From Aquimarina acroporae (lineage in GTDB: Bacteria > Bacteroidota > Bacteroidia > Flavobacteriales > Flavobacteriaceae), in NCBI RefSeq assembly GCF_023195925.1, contig NZ_JALPRE010000013.1, positions 124,001-188,000 of the forward strand: DNA of 64,000 nt, written 5' to 3'. The notes under the pieces are model-generated. The model was given only the letters and a program-made list of their open reading frames with translations. It searched no databases and was not told where the DNA came from. Each line of letters opens with the position of its first letter. Position 1 is the first letter of the stretch. The position numbers were made by a program, and so were the translations under genes. This document shows positions 34,095 through 46,000 of this stretch, piece after piece.

Positions 34095-36146
34095 ATGAGA
34101 AATAAACTTAACCTAATATTGCTTATCTGCACGCTATCGTTCATTCATTGCAGTGAACTATTGGCGCAAAGAACTATAGGGGCTCCTGAACTTCAGGATT
34201 TTGCTGCTTGTGCCGATTTATCTTTTAACTCCTTTACTGTCATTGCACCACTCTCTCCAGGGGATGCGCTTCCTTCTGACAATGAATTTGTCCTTGAGCT
34301 TTCTGATCCCGATGGTAATTTTGACAACCCACAAGAATTGGCTAGAGTAACAGGTCCTAATAACGGGACAGCTTCAGAGCAAGAAATTAGGTTCGAAGAT
34401 TTTGCCATACCCCAAGACGCCAACAGCGATACTTATAGATTTAGAATAGTAAGTACAACTGCAGATCCTACGATTACAAGTGCATTGTCAGACGACACCG
34501 CACTACATTTCTTTAGAAACGATTTAGACCTATTTTTAAATGAACGTCAAGACGTTGTTTTATGTAACGTAAGTTCATTTACCAAAACACTAACCATTAG
34601 ATTAGAAGATCTCGATGACAACCCTGTTCCTGCCGATACTTTTGAGTGGGAATGGTTTAAAGACGGAGCCCTCATTGTGGGAGAATCATCTCCGAGCTTG
34701 GTCGTTACCGAGGTCGGTACGTATTTTGCCAGGATACCACTGGGCAATTGTCAAAACTTTTTCACCTTCGAAGAAACCAACAGAGTAGACGTATCTTTAA
34801 TAGATGTGTCTACGGCGTTTATAGAGAATGCAGACCCGATGGGTGATTTTGCGTTTTGTCCAAACGAGACAAAGGTGCTGCAATCTAGCCTAATAGACCC
34901 AAGATATACTTATCAGTGGTTTAAAGATGACGAACCTATCGAAGGAGAAGTAGGGCCAACGATTACCTTACCAGACAATGAGTTTGCTGGCGTATATGGG
35001 CTGAATATCAATGTAAGTGAAGACTGCTCTCTAGATCAAAATAACATTGCATCTGTTACGGTAATAAACGAGGGGTCTTCGATTACTCAGCCGTTACCAG
35101 AAAATCTAATCCTTTTACCAACACAAACAATCGATCTGGAGATTATGACCGATGCTCCAGATGGTAGTACATTTAGGTGGTTTGTAGAAACTAGTCCGCA
35201 AACTCAAGGAGTTTTAACAGGAGGAACAACTTCTTTTGAAGCAGCGTTTGTAGGTAGATATAGGGTAGAAATTGATGCTCTTGACCCGTGTAATAGCTTT
35301 TTATTTTCTGAAACAGAATTGTTTGCTCCAACAGGTTTTGAAATTGTTATAGGACCTCAGGAAGATATTTCGTGTGATGCAGAAACGTTTACCATAGAAC
35401 TTAAAGAAATGTTAGGTTTAACTACCACAGTAGGGCTTAGCGTACCACTTACCGAAGAACAACTTGACTTCTTTACTTTCGAGTGGCGTAGAAATGGTAT
35501 ACCCACTGGTGATACAGAAACTTCTATTACCGTATCAAGCTCAGAGATTGGAGACATATATAGATTATTTGCAACTTTAAGAACAGGAGAATTTCAAAAT
35601 ATTCCTTCAAATGAACTAGTGTCGGCTCCAATACCACCAGGAACCGAAATTGTAGCCGATCCTCTGGTACTTACCGAAGGAGAAACTGTAACACTTTCTG
35701 TACCTAGTGACCCTGGATATACCTACCAATGGCTAAGAGAAGTAGATGGAGAGCAAGTTGAAATCGAAGGAGAAACAAACAACACTTTGATTGTAAGTGA
35801 AGAAGGGACGTATTTTGTAAGAATATCTTCAGCAATATGCGAAGATATATTTGGTCCAATAAGCGTTAGTTCTCAAGGGTTAACAGAGATTATTCCAAAT
35901 ATAATAACACCAAATGGTGATAACATTAATGATAATTGGTTTTTACCCGATTCTTTGGTAAATCAACAGGATGTAGAGGTTACTATTTATAGTAGATCTG
36001 GTACGGTTGATTTTAGTGGGGTCGCGTATCAAAACAACTGGCCCTTTGAAAACTCAAAGTCGGCAGGACAAGAACCAATATATTATTATATAATAACGAA
36101 AAACAACTCCGTAATCAGAAAAGGTTCGATAACGGTAATGAGATAA
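34095..36146 (+). CDS. sprC: SprC-like surface protein with T9SS type B sorting domain
   Basis: 683 residues. Signal peptide about 1-24 (ending ELLAQ). The body has several Ig-like beta modules with the pattern TFEWEWFKDG, YTYQWFKDDEPIEGEVGPTI and YTYQWLREVDGEQVEIEGE. The last about 85 residues, starting IIPNIITPNGDNINDNWFLP, are the gliding-motility-associated C-terminal (type B) sorting domain, so the protein is secreted by the type IX system. Position directly before SprD-like, SprB and SprF matches the sprCDBF operon of Flavobacterium johnsoniae, where SprC supports SprB function. The gap to the next gene is 4 bases. The gene name rests on position and architecture, not on alignment. Confidence 0.82.
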   Translation: MRNKLNLILLICTLSFIHCSELLAQRTIGAPELQDFAACADLSFNSFTVIAPLSPGDALPSDNEFVLELSDPDGNFDNPQELARVTGPNNGTASEQEIRFEDFAIPQDANSDTYRFRIVSTTADPTITSALSDDTALHFFRNDLDLFLNERQDVVLCNVSSFTKTLTIRLEDLDDNPVPADTFEWEWFKDGALIVGESSPSLVVTEVGTYFARIPLGNCQNFFTFEETNRVDVSLIDVSTAFIENADPMGDFAFCPNETKVLQSSLIDPRYTYQWFKDDEPIEGEVGPTITLPDNEFAGVYGLNINVSEDCSLDQNNIASVTVINEGSSITQPLPENLILLPTQTIDLEIMTDAPDGSTFRWFVETSPQTQGVLTGGTTSFEAAFVGRYRVEIDALDPCNSFLFSETELFAPTGFEIVIGPQEDISCDAETFTIELKEMLGLTTTVGLSVPLTEEQLDFFTFEWRRNGIPTGDTETSITVSSSEIGDIYRLFATLRTGEFQNIPSNELVSAPIPPGTEIVADPLVLTEGETVTLSVPSDPGYTYQWLREVDGEQVEIEGETNNTLIVSEEGTYFVRISSAICEDIFGPISVSSQGLTEIIPNIITPNGDNINDNWFLPDSLVNQQDVEVTIYSRSGTVDFSGVAYQNNWPFENSKSAGQEPIYYYIITKNNSVIRKGSITVMR

Positions 36147-36150
36147 TTTT

Positions 36151-39100
36151 ATGGTCAGAAAATTACTTCTAGTAACGCTATGTTGTTTATCCCTTAATCT
36201 TGTTAAGGGACAGGAAGAGAGTACCGCGGTTTATGGGGTGCTTCCTACAGACATTCCTACACACAACTTAGTGAAATATAATCGATTTTACTTTAACCCA
36301 ACCTTTTCTTTAGTACGTGAAAACAAAAGATCGATTAACGCATATAATAAAACACAATGGGCAGGATTTAATGATAATCCTCAAACCTATTTGATTAATT
36401 ATACTGCAAATTTTGATGAGAAAACAGGGGTTGGTATTGGTTTACACCAGCAAAACGAAGGTATCTATAGATATTTCGGAGGTATTGCCAACTTTGCATA
36501 CAATATTGAGCTTGATAGAGATATGAATTTTACCTTCGGGTTAAATTTGGCTTTTTCACAAAGCGGACTTAAATCTAATATAGATTCTGCAACGAGTATT
36601 GTCTTAAACAATGGAGTACAAGTAAATGACCCAACTGTACTTAACTTCGAAAACAGTTCTGTTTTTGTATTAACGCCCGGTGTAAACTTTAACTATGCAG
36701 AGTTTGATGTGGGTGTATCTGTTGCCAATTTAGCCGCATACAATCTAAGTGCAAGTGAATTATTAACAGACAACATGGCTTTTACAGGGCATGTGATGTA
36801 TACTACAAGTTTGCAAAGAAGGTCAGACAAGACTATTCGAGGTATGGCCTATGCCAACATGCTCACCAGTGCAGATGAAGCAGAATCTGATTCTAGTTTA
36901 CGATATGGTGGAAATGTGATTGTTGAGTTTCCAGAATTAGGATGGGCACAAGCCGGATATAATAGTTTTTATGGAGCTTCTTTAGGTCTTGGAGGAAACA
37001 TTACTTCCAATGTTTCTGTGGGTTATACCTATGAAATGGGACTAGGAGATACTAGTGATTTTGGATCTACTCATGAAATAGGTTTAGCGTATAATTTCGA
37101 AAGAGAAAAACCACGTAGAAGAGGGGGCAGAAAAACCACCTCTCAGAAAGCATATGAAGAACGCGATTCTGAAATTAGAAGACTTAAGAAAGAGATTCTT
37201 GAGCAAAATAAGATCATAAGAGAACTTCAAGACGAAAGAGGAACGGCTCAGAGTAATGAAGAAAGAGCAATGAGTGAGCTCGAAAGATCTATTGCCGAAG
37301 CCAAAGAAAAAGAGGCGCAAGCGGCAAGAGAATTAGAATTACAGCGTGAAGAAGAAGTAAAGCTTCTTAACAAACAACAGGAAGAGTTAGCCGCGCAAAG
37401 AGACCTTGAGCGTCAACTTGCAGAGCAGAAAGAAGAAGAGGAACGTTTGGCAGCTCAAAAACGTCTAGAGATTGAGGTAGCAGAACAAAAAGCAGAAGAG
37501 GAGCGTTTAGCGGCTCAGAAAGAAATAGAGCGCGAAGTAACCGAACAAGAGACAGAAGAGGCCAGAATAGCTGCTGAAGAAGCAGAAAGAGAAGCTGAGG
37601 CTGCAAAACAGCAAGAAGAAGAAGAGGCCAGAATTGCAGAGGAACAGAAAAAAGCCGAAGAAGAAGCTGCAGTGCGTTTGGCAGAAGAAGAAAGAATACG
37701 TCAGGAGGAAGAAACTGCACGTTTAGCTGCTGAAGAAAGACAAAGACAAGAAGCCGAAATACAAGCAGCTCAGTTGGCTGAACAAGAAAGACAGAGACAG
37801 GAAGCAGAGGCAGAAGCGGCAAGAGTTGCTGAAGCCGAAGCCGAAGCTGCAAGAGTGGCAGAAGAAGAACGTAAAGCTGAAGAAGCTAGAAGATTACAAG
37901 AATTAGTAAGAACTACAAGAGAAGTTATTACCGATGGTGATGAAGATTCTCTTAGAAGTCAGGCAGACCTTGTGAGATCTAGTCAGTTTATTCCAAACGA
38001 TGAAAAGCAAAGCCTGTTAGCAGAACTTGACAGAAAGATCGAAGAACGTCAGATTCAGGATCTAATTGCTGCAACAAGAGAAGTTATTGCAAATGGAGAT
38101 TTACCAGCCTTGCAAAATCAATTAGATATTGTACAAGGAAGTACGATTCTACCTCAAGCAGACATAACAGGGCTTTCAGCAGAATTAAATGCTAAGATTG
38201 CAGAATTTGAAGCAGAGGCTACTCGCCTTGCAGAAGAAGAAAGATTACGTCAAGAGGCTGAAGAAGCTGCGCGTGTGGCAGAAGAGCAGCGTCAGGCAGA
38301 AGAAACGCGTCAGGTTGAGGAGTTAATTAGCACTACCCGAGATATTATTGCAAATGGAGATTTACCAGCGTTACGAAATCAATTAGATATTGTACAAGCT
38401 AGTACAATTCTTCCACAAGCTGATATAACTGGATTATCTGCAGAATTGAATACTAAAATTGCTGAGCAAGAAGCTGAAGCAGATCGTCAGGCCGAAGAAG
38501 CAAGAAGAATCCAGGAGTTGATTAGAACTACTAGAGAAATCATTGCGAGTGGAGATTTACCAGCGTTAAGAAATCAATTAGATATTATTCAGTCTAGTGA
38601 TATTCTTCCACAAGCCGATGTAAGTGGTTTAACAGGTGAACTTAATGCTAAGATTGCAGAAGCAGAGGCTGAAGCAGCACGATTGGCTGAAGAAGAAAGA
38701 TTACGTCAAGAAGCTGCAGAGGCTGCAAGAGTTGCAGAAGAACAACGTTTAGCAGAAGAAGCACGTAGAGTTCAGGAGTTAATATCTACTACTAGAGAAA
38801 TTATTGCAAACGGTGATGTGCCAGCATTACAAAATCAACTAGGTATTGTACAATCAAGTGATATTTTACCACAGGCAGATGTAACAAGTTTGTCTGACGA
38901 GTTGAATGCTAAGATCGCAGAACTTGAAGCTGAGGCGGCACGATTAGCTGAGGAAGAGAGATTACGTCAAGAAGCTGAAGCGGCTCGTCTAGCAGAAGAA
39001 GAAAGACAAAGGCAAGAGGCAGAGGCTGAAGCAGCCCGTCTAGCCGAAGAGGAAAGACAAAGACAAGCGGCAGCGGCAGCAGCGGCAGCGGCACAAGATC

Positions 39101-39975
39101 AAAACGAAGAAGGTTTAGATGAAATCAAGAAAGAACTAGATAATAATACAAGGGTTTCTAGTAAGATATTTGCGCGTAGAGATTCATTATTAACTACAAG
39201 TTTAAATGTCGACAAGCGTGGATTTAGCAAATTATTAGAGTCACTTGTAAATATGGATGACGATGCAGATGAAGCTAAAAAATCTGATCCTATTAGTTCT
39301 AAAAAGCTTTCAGCAAATAATAGGTTTGTGAAGTTCGCAGATGCAACAAGACCAGAGGCTCAATTTGCTACTAAATATATTCCTGGATATCCAGAAGGAT
39401 ATTACCTAATCGGAAATGTATTTAAAGGAGGAACATATGCCGATAAGTTTACCGGAACGTTGAAAGACCTTGGATTTAACGATGCTCAAATAATCGTGAA
39501 CCCAGAAAACCAGTTCCAATATGTAGCTATCGAAAGTTATACCAATAAGGATGAAGCAGCCGAAAAGTATTTGAACAATATCGACAACAGATACTATGGA
39601 GACATGTGGATCCTTCATATTGCGAAGAGTAGAGTAGAATCGTTTAAACGATTACTACAAGAAACTCGCCTAATTACCGATACAGTGAAAGATGATACGG
39701 TATTGACCGAAAACTTATCTTATATCGGAGGCCACAACATTGAAAATGGATATTACTTAATTACAAATATTTTTAAAAGGGAAAATTATTTCGAAAGAGG
39801 AATGCAACGATTGAAAGACAGAGGACTTGAACCTCAACACTTCAGAAACCCAAAAGATAATTATATCTACGTGTATCTGAAGAGGTTTGATAATCTTGAT
39901 GACGCGAAACAGAGTTTGTTCTCAAATGTGAACAATTCATATGATGGAGACCTGTATATTTTAAAAGTACAGTAA
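36151..39975 (+). CDS. sprD: SprD-like protein: PorP/SprF barrel, repetitive coiled coil, two SPOR-like domains
   Basis: 1274 residues. Signal peptide to about 20 (VKGQ). Residues about 21-315 form a PorP/SprF-type outer membrane barrel (HNLVKYNRFYFNPTFSLVRE, FTFGLNLAFSQSG, ASLGLGGNITSNVSVGYTYE). From about 325 to 985 runs a Glu/Ala/Arg coiled coil with five copies of a roughly 50-residue helical unit (core LISTTREIIANGD, ILPQAD). After a linker, two homologous C-terminal domains (about 1075-1160 and 1190-1274) start EGYYLIGNVFKGG and NGYYLITNIFKRE and resemble SPOR peptidoglycan-binding domains. The second gene of the spr operon, 4 bases after sprC and 32 before sprB. SprD supports gliding in F. 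johnsoniae; a barrel-to-cell-wall tether role is inferred. Confidence 0.8.
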   Translation: MVRKLLLVTLCCLSLNLVKGQEESTAVYGVLPTDIPTHNLVKYNRFYFNPTFSLVRENKRSINAYNKTQWAGFNDNPQTYLINYTANFDEKTGVGIGLHQQNEGIYRYFGGIANFAYNIELDRDMNFTFGLNLAFSQSGLKSNIDSATSIVLNNGVQVNDPTVLNFENSSVFVLTPGVNFNYAEFDVGVSVANLAAYNLSASELLTDNMAFTGHVMYTTSLQRRSDKTIRGMAYANMLTSADEAESDSSLRYGGNVIVEFPELGWAQAGYNSFYGASLGLGGNITSNVSVGYTYEMGLGDTSDFGSTHEIGLAYNFEREKPRRRGGRKTTSQKAYEERDSEIRRLKKEILEQNKIIRELQDERGTAQSNEERAMSELERSIAEAKEKEAQAARELELQREEEVKLLNKQQEELAAQRDLERQLAEQKEEEERLAAQKRLEIEVAEQKAEEERLAAQKEIEREVTEQETEEARIAAEEAEREAEAAKQQEEEEARIAEEQKKAEEEAAVRLAEEERIRQEEETARLAAEERQRQEAEIQAAQLAEQERQRQEAEAEAARVAEAEAEAARVAEEERKAEEARRLQELVRTTREVITDGDEDSLRSQADLVRSSQFIPNDEKQSLLAELDRKIEERQIQDLIAATREVIANGDLPALQNQLDIVQGSTILPQADITGLSAELNAKIAEFEAEATRLAEEERLRQEAEEAARVAEEQRQAEETRQVEELISTTRDIIANGDLPALRNQLDIVQASTILPQADITGLSAELNTKIAEQEAEADRQAEEARRIQELIRTTREIIASGDLPALRNQLDIIQSSDILPQADVSGLTGELNAKIAEAEAEAARLAEEERLRQEAAEAARVAEEQRLAEEARRVQELISTTREIIANGDVPALQNQLGIVQSSDILPQADVTSLSDELNAKIAELEAEAARLAEEERLRQEAEAARLAEEERQRQEAEAEAARLAEEERQRQAAAAAAAAAQDQNEEGLDEIKKELDNNTRVSSKIFARRDSLLTTSLNVDKRGFSKLLESLVNMDDDADEAKKSDPISSKKLSANNRFVKFADATRPEAQFATKYIPGYPEGYYLIGNVFKGGTYADKFTGTLKDLGFNDAQIIVNPENQFQYVAIESYTNKDEAAEKYLNNIDNRYYGDMWILHIAKSRVESFKRLLQETRLITDTVKDDTVLTENLSYIGGHNIENGYYLITNIFKRENYFERGMQRLKDRGLEPQHFRNPKDNYIYVYLKRFDNLDDAKQSLFSNVNNSYDGDLYILKVQ
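37891..38930 (+). repeat. Five intragenic repeats in the SprD-like coiled coil
   Basis: Five diverged copies of a helical unit begin near 37891, 38053, 38312, 38507 and 38767. Each has the form E-L-I-x-T-T-R-E-I-I-A-N-G-D followed by LPQAD and a Leu-Asn-Ala-Lys-Ile-Ala-Glu end. They are separated by EAEAARLAEEERLRQ-type spacers of variable length. Confidence 0.88.
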
Positions 39976-40007
39976 TTACGAACCCCAAATGGAATGAAAA
40001 GACCATA

Positions 40008-43000
40008 ATGACCCAAAATAAAACACTAAATACTCAGCTTATGAAACCCCACGTATCTCTCAAAATTATTTTGGTGATGATATTCATAATCGTCAGCAAC
40101 ATAAGCAGCACTTTTGCACAAGAAATTATACCATTGGCCCCAAGGGAAACCCAAAACAGGGTAAATGGTAACTTAACCATGAATGGTAATACCATTGTAG
40201 GATTAGTTGATAGCTTCGAAGATAATGTAAGTTATGATCCTAATGCAGCCTACAACGGAAACCTGAATAACGGTAATAGTATCACAGCGTATATAGATAT
40301 CGACGGTGATCCTAGCACGTTTAGTTCGAGTAGCGCCGATATCATTACACCAAGACCCGAATGTACAGAAATCACATATGCAGGATTATATTGGACAGCT
40401 ACCTATTATCTTGAGAGATTACCAGTAACAAATACAACGTTAACGGTAAATAATACAGGTTTGGCTGGGGATTATCCAGCGGCAGATAATAATTTTAACC
40501 CTGGAAACGTAGCAATACCACCAGGTGGACTTACAGGAAATTTAGTGTTAGCTATTGACGCAAACGGGTTTACAGATGGTTGTGATGCACCATTATCTAA
40601 TGCTGCGGCAGTTAACGGTAATATTGCAGTAATACGAAGAGGATTTTGTGGGTTTACACAAAAAGTTATTAATGCGCAAAACGCGGGTGCGATAGGGGTT
40701 ATTATTGTAAATACCAACGATGGGTTATTTAATATGCCTGGGGCTGATGCAGGTATTACTATACCCGCAATAATGGTGAATTTTACCAATGGTGAAAATA
40801 TAATCACTCAAATGGCAAGTAGCACCGTGAATGCTACTATAGGGCAAACAGTAGATACAACAACAGGTAACGAACAGTTAGTTGGTTTACCCCTTGTCGA
40901 TGCCAGAAAGCAAGGAGATGCCGACTTTAGAAATATCAAGTTTAGAGTACCAGGGGGGTCTTATGTAGATGTAACGGCTCAAAATATAATTTATGATGGA
41001 TACAGAGGTACTCCAACAAATCTTTTAGCAGATGGCACACCAAATCCAAATGCTACTGATGATGTACCTTATGTGTGTTATGCCAATGTAACTAGTTTGA
41101 TAGATCAAGCCAACACCAACGGTACCTATACCGTGGCAAACATGAATGCTACCATAGGTCAAACCTCTGGGGTGTCTGGAGCTTCTGGTGGTTGGGTGCT
41201 TGTGGTAATTTATGAAGATCCATTAGAAAGTAGTAAGTTCATTAGTACTAACGACGGTTTTGTTCAAATTCAAAATAGTGAACCCGACGTAGATTTTACA
41301 TATACTGGCTTTACTACACTTCCTGCGCCTTTACCCGTGGAGATTCGTTACGGAGTGGCAGGTCTAGAAGGAGATAAGAGTTTAACAAGAGACCGCCTTC
41401 AGGTAGAAAACACTTCTGGAGCTTTTGTAAGTTTAGGTAATGGTTTCAATAATTTAACCGATGTTAACCCGGTAAACAACTTCTTTAACAGCTCAATTAC
41501 GTTCAATGATGCTTATGTAACGGGTCGTAATCCGGCCTCTGAGAATACCTTAGGTTTCGATGTCGATTTATTTGACTTAGATAATAGTGGAAATAATCTG
41601 ATCGGAAATGATCAAACCGATGCCACCTTTAGACTACAAACAGATCAAGATACGTATAGAGTATTTTTGAACACCTTCTCAGTAGAGATTATAGAACCAG
41701 AACTAAGGATCATCAAACGAGTTTTTGATACCGATGGTACTACCGAAATTACTAACGCCAATGTTGAACTTGGTGATGAATTGTTCTATGATTTGGAAAT
41801 TGAAAACGTAGGAAATGAAGATTTAGTAGATGGTACTGTTTCTATTAGAGACGTTTTACCAGCTAATGTAAATCTGATCAGTGTACAGACAGCTACACTT
41901 CCTCCAGGTGTTACTTTTGACGATTCAGTACCAGGAATACTAGACTTCGATATTCCAGCCGGATTGGTTGAAGAGACCGATGGGCCTATTTTTATTCGAT
42001 TTAGGGTGCAACTGGTAAATAGTTGTGAAGAATTAAGAGATGCATGTTCTGATGTGATTCAGAACTCGGCTTTAGCAACATTTACAGGAGCTATTTCCGG
42101 AGTTACCGCAACCAACAACAGTAGTAGTGTTATTGGTGCCTGTGGTAATACAGACGGAGAAGCAACTAACTTCTTGGTAAACGTGCCAGCCTGTGATTTT
42201 GATGTAACATTCTGTAACAACAACCTACAATTAGTAGCGGGTACTGGATATGATAGATATACTTGGTCTGGACCGGGAATTTCTCCCCCTGTAGTACAAA
42301 CAGGGCCAAATGCAAATATTTTTTCGCCAACTAACCCTCAGGATGGTGTATATACAGTTATAAAAGAAGATACCGATCCTTCAGATGGGACATGTATTAC
42401 CCTTACTGAAGAATTTGATGTAGAAGACTTTAGAGATATTGACAATCCGGTTTTAGATTATGTAAACGGAACCAGTGTAATTACTCAAGATTGTAGTGGT
42501 TTAGATCTTCCGCAGATTTTATTATGTGGTGATCAAACGTTCTTGATTGAGACAAACTTCGACCCAACATTAAACCTACAATCGATATCATGGCAACGAT
42601 TAACACCAAGTGGATCTTGTATTTCAGATCCAAATGACGCTTGTTCGTTATTGTCTGGAGCTTGTACAGATGCAAACTGGGTAGAAGAGCCAGGAGGAAA
42701 CACTCCTAGTTTTACAGTTTCAGAAGCTGGAGATTATAGAATATTAGCTGAGTTTGAAGGTGGATGTTTTGTGCCATTCTTCTTTAGCGTATTCAAAAAT
42801 GATTACCAGCCTACATTGGCAATGCAGCCAATAGAATGTGGTAATCCAGGAAGTGTAACCGTTACCAATGCGCCTACAAACTTTGAATTTAGTTTAACTT
42901 CAGGGGGACCATATAGCGCAACTACAGTATTCCCAATTGCTCCAGGATCAGGAGGTGATATCACAGTTTATGGTATCGATACAACATTCCCTGGATGTGA

Positions 43001-46000
43001 ATATACTGCAACAATTAATGTTCCAGAAATTAACCCAACATTTACAGTAACACCAACTGACCCAACCTGTACCAACAACGATAATGGAACAGGAACAGGA
43101 AGTATACAGATATTGGTTACTGGTGGTTTACCCGAATACCAATACACAATTTCTGGAGGAGGACTTACCTCACCAATTATTGTACCTAATAGTAGTGCCA
43201 ACAATGGTAACTATACTCAAAACAATTTAAACCCTGGAACGTATACGGTTGAGGTTATTGCCAACCGACCAGACCCAGAGTGTATCGATACACAAATAGT
43301 TACAATTAATCCTGCACCAGATTTTACGGCCAATGTGGTCTTGGTTGCACCAGAAACGTGTGACACTGGAGCTATTGTAGAGGTAAATGTAACCGCTGGA
43401 TCAGGAAGTTATTCTTTTGATGATGGTTCGGGAACGTTTGGAGCTAGTAATAGATTTGAAATTCCTATTCCAGCAGATCCTACAGCGACATATACATTCT
43501 TTGTGAGTGATACCAGCTTACCAGCAGGAACACCCGCATGTATTATAGAAGCTAGTATAACAGGAATTACACCACATGAGCCTATTGTAATAGACAATGT
43601 TACAGTTACGCAACCTCCTTGTCCTGGAGATGGAGGACAGGTACGTGTTGAGGTTTCTCCTGAAGTAGCAGGAAGAGAATACACTTACCAGCTATTAAAC
43701 ACTACAGACATGGACCCTGTGAGTCCAGTATATACTGTAGTACAGGAAATAGTAGCGACATCTAGAGATATTACATTTGTAAATGTTCCAGACTTAACAT
43801 CGTATAGAGTAAGAGTATTCCATAACAATACTACAGACCCAACTGGGGCACCAATTTGCCCGGTAGACGGAAGCGATTTTGCAATTACAAGCCCAGTAGA
43901 TATTACAGCTACTGTTGCTGTAACCAGAGAATTAAGCTGTAACCCAGCACCTAATGATACAGCAATCATTACTATTTCAGGATTAGCAGGAGGAGGTTCT
44001 ACCTATGAGTGGAGTTTTGACCCTACATCTGGGTTTGCAAATATTACTGCAGATCCGTTTACTATTCCGGTAAGTGTTGCAGGAAATTACACGGTTTATA
44101 TACGAAACCAAGGTACAGGAACCTGTGCGGTAAGTTTCCCAGTTACGGTAGCGCCATTAGAGCCCGTAACAGATATTGACTTTACCCTTGGAGCGTCAGA
44201 CTGTAGTGCACAAACCATTGTGGTAACACCTACTGCAGTTCCGGCAGGACCAACATATACGTTTAATGTTACCCCAGCTCCAGTTTCTGGAGATGCTACG
44301 GCAGGATTTGTATTAAATAGAGGAACAACCTATACCTTCACGGCAACCAGAGGAGATAATGCCTGTGATTATAGTGAAGACTTTAGAGAAGATTTATTAC
44401 CAGAAGTTCAAGTATCTGCAGTAGAAACCGACCCTGTGAGTTGCGTTGGTTTTGCTGATGGAGAATTCTCTTTTACAGTTACCAATAGCACATCATTTGA
44501 CTATACAATTACTGGACCTACTGCCATTGCTCCAGGAAGCGGAACAACAGCTACACCAATATTAAGTGGGCCAGTGTTGGCAGGAACGTATACTATTAAT
44601 GTAACCGACACTTCTATTCCTGCGGGATGTACGGCATCAACAACAGTTGATGTAACAGAGCCGGCCAATGCTTTAACGTTGTCAACAGTATCAACACCTT
44701 CAGATTGTGGTGCAGATACAGGAACTATAACAGCAACTGCCAATGGAGGAACAGGAACCTATCAGTTCCAACTTATTGATGATGGAACAGGGTTACCTGT
44801 AACGGGATACGCATACCCAAATACGAGTAATGTATTTACAGGACTACCTTCTGGAAACTATACTGTATTTGTAAGAGATGGTAACTCTACGGATGCTTGT
44901 GAGATATCAGAGGCAAGACCCGTGGAGCAATTTGTTCCACCAACAGTAACCGCTGTGGCAGGTGGAGACCCATGTGTAGATACAGATCCTGCTACGCAGT
45001 GGATCACAATTACACCTGATGGCACTGTAACACCACCAGCTGTAGGGCCATTTGAGTACTCATTAGTAGGTCCGGTAACCGCAACGAATGTATCTGTGAC
45101 ATTCTTACCAGCTCCAAATGATGATACTTTTGAGATACCAAACTTATTACCAGGAAATTATACAGTAACCGTTACCAATACTGCTACAAGTTGTGTGCAA
45201 ACGGAAACCTTTACTATAAATCCTGAGTTGACCGTAACAACAACCTTAACACAAGATATAGACTGTAATAATCCAGAGGCCACAATAGAATTTACTGCTG
45301 CTGGAGGAAGTGGTACATATACTAGGTTTGATTTATACAACCCAGGTACTCCGCCAACATTAGTTGCAGGAGGAGGTAACATCACTTCTCCGTTTACAGA
45401 TGCGATTTTAGTACCAGGTGATTATTTGGTTGGAGTTGTTGATGATGCTGGTTGTACTGCGTTTTCAAACACAATTACCGTTACACCATTTGATGCGGTT
45501 ATCGCAACACTTACCCCGACTAACCCTTCTTGTCCGGGAGAAACAGATGGCTCAATAGCTGTTACTGTTACAGCAGGTCAAGGACCATTTACCTATATTC
45601 TCGATGGTGACCCAACTACACAGATAGGACCTACTGGAGATACAACAGTAACATTTAATAACGTAGATAATACACCTGACCCACACACGGTAACTATTAC
45701 CGATGGTTCTGGAGGTACTCCTGCGTGTACATTTGATTTTACAGAAACTTTAACCGATCCTCAACCAATTAATCCCACAATTGCTATAGCAAGAGATCTT
45801 AGTTGTGTTGCACCTATGGATGCGATCATTAGAATCTCTGCAGTGGTGGGTGGATCTGGAAGTTGGGCATATACTTTAGACCCTTCTACTGGATATACCA
45901 ATATAGCAGGATTCCCCGTTGATATTCCTGTAAGCACAGACGGAACATATACTGTTTATGTAGCAAATCAAGGTTCGCCAGAAACTTGTGCTGTGACCAC

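Noticed and set aside
37367..37852. 161-codon Leu-rich antisense frame within the SprD-like gene
   Set aside because: A mirror of the Glu/Ala/Arg codons of the coiled coil; it has no domain of its own.
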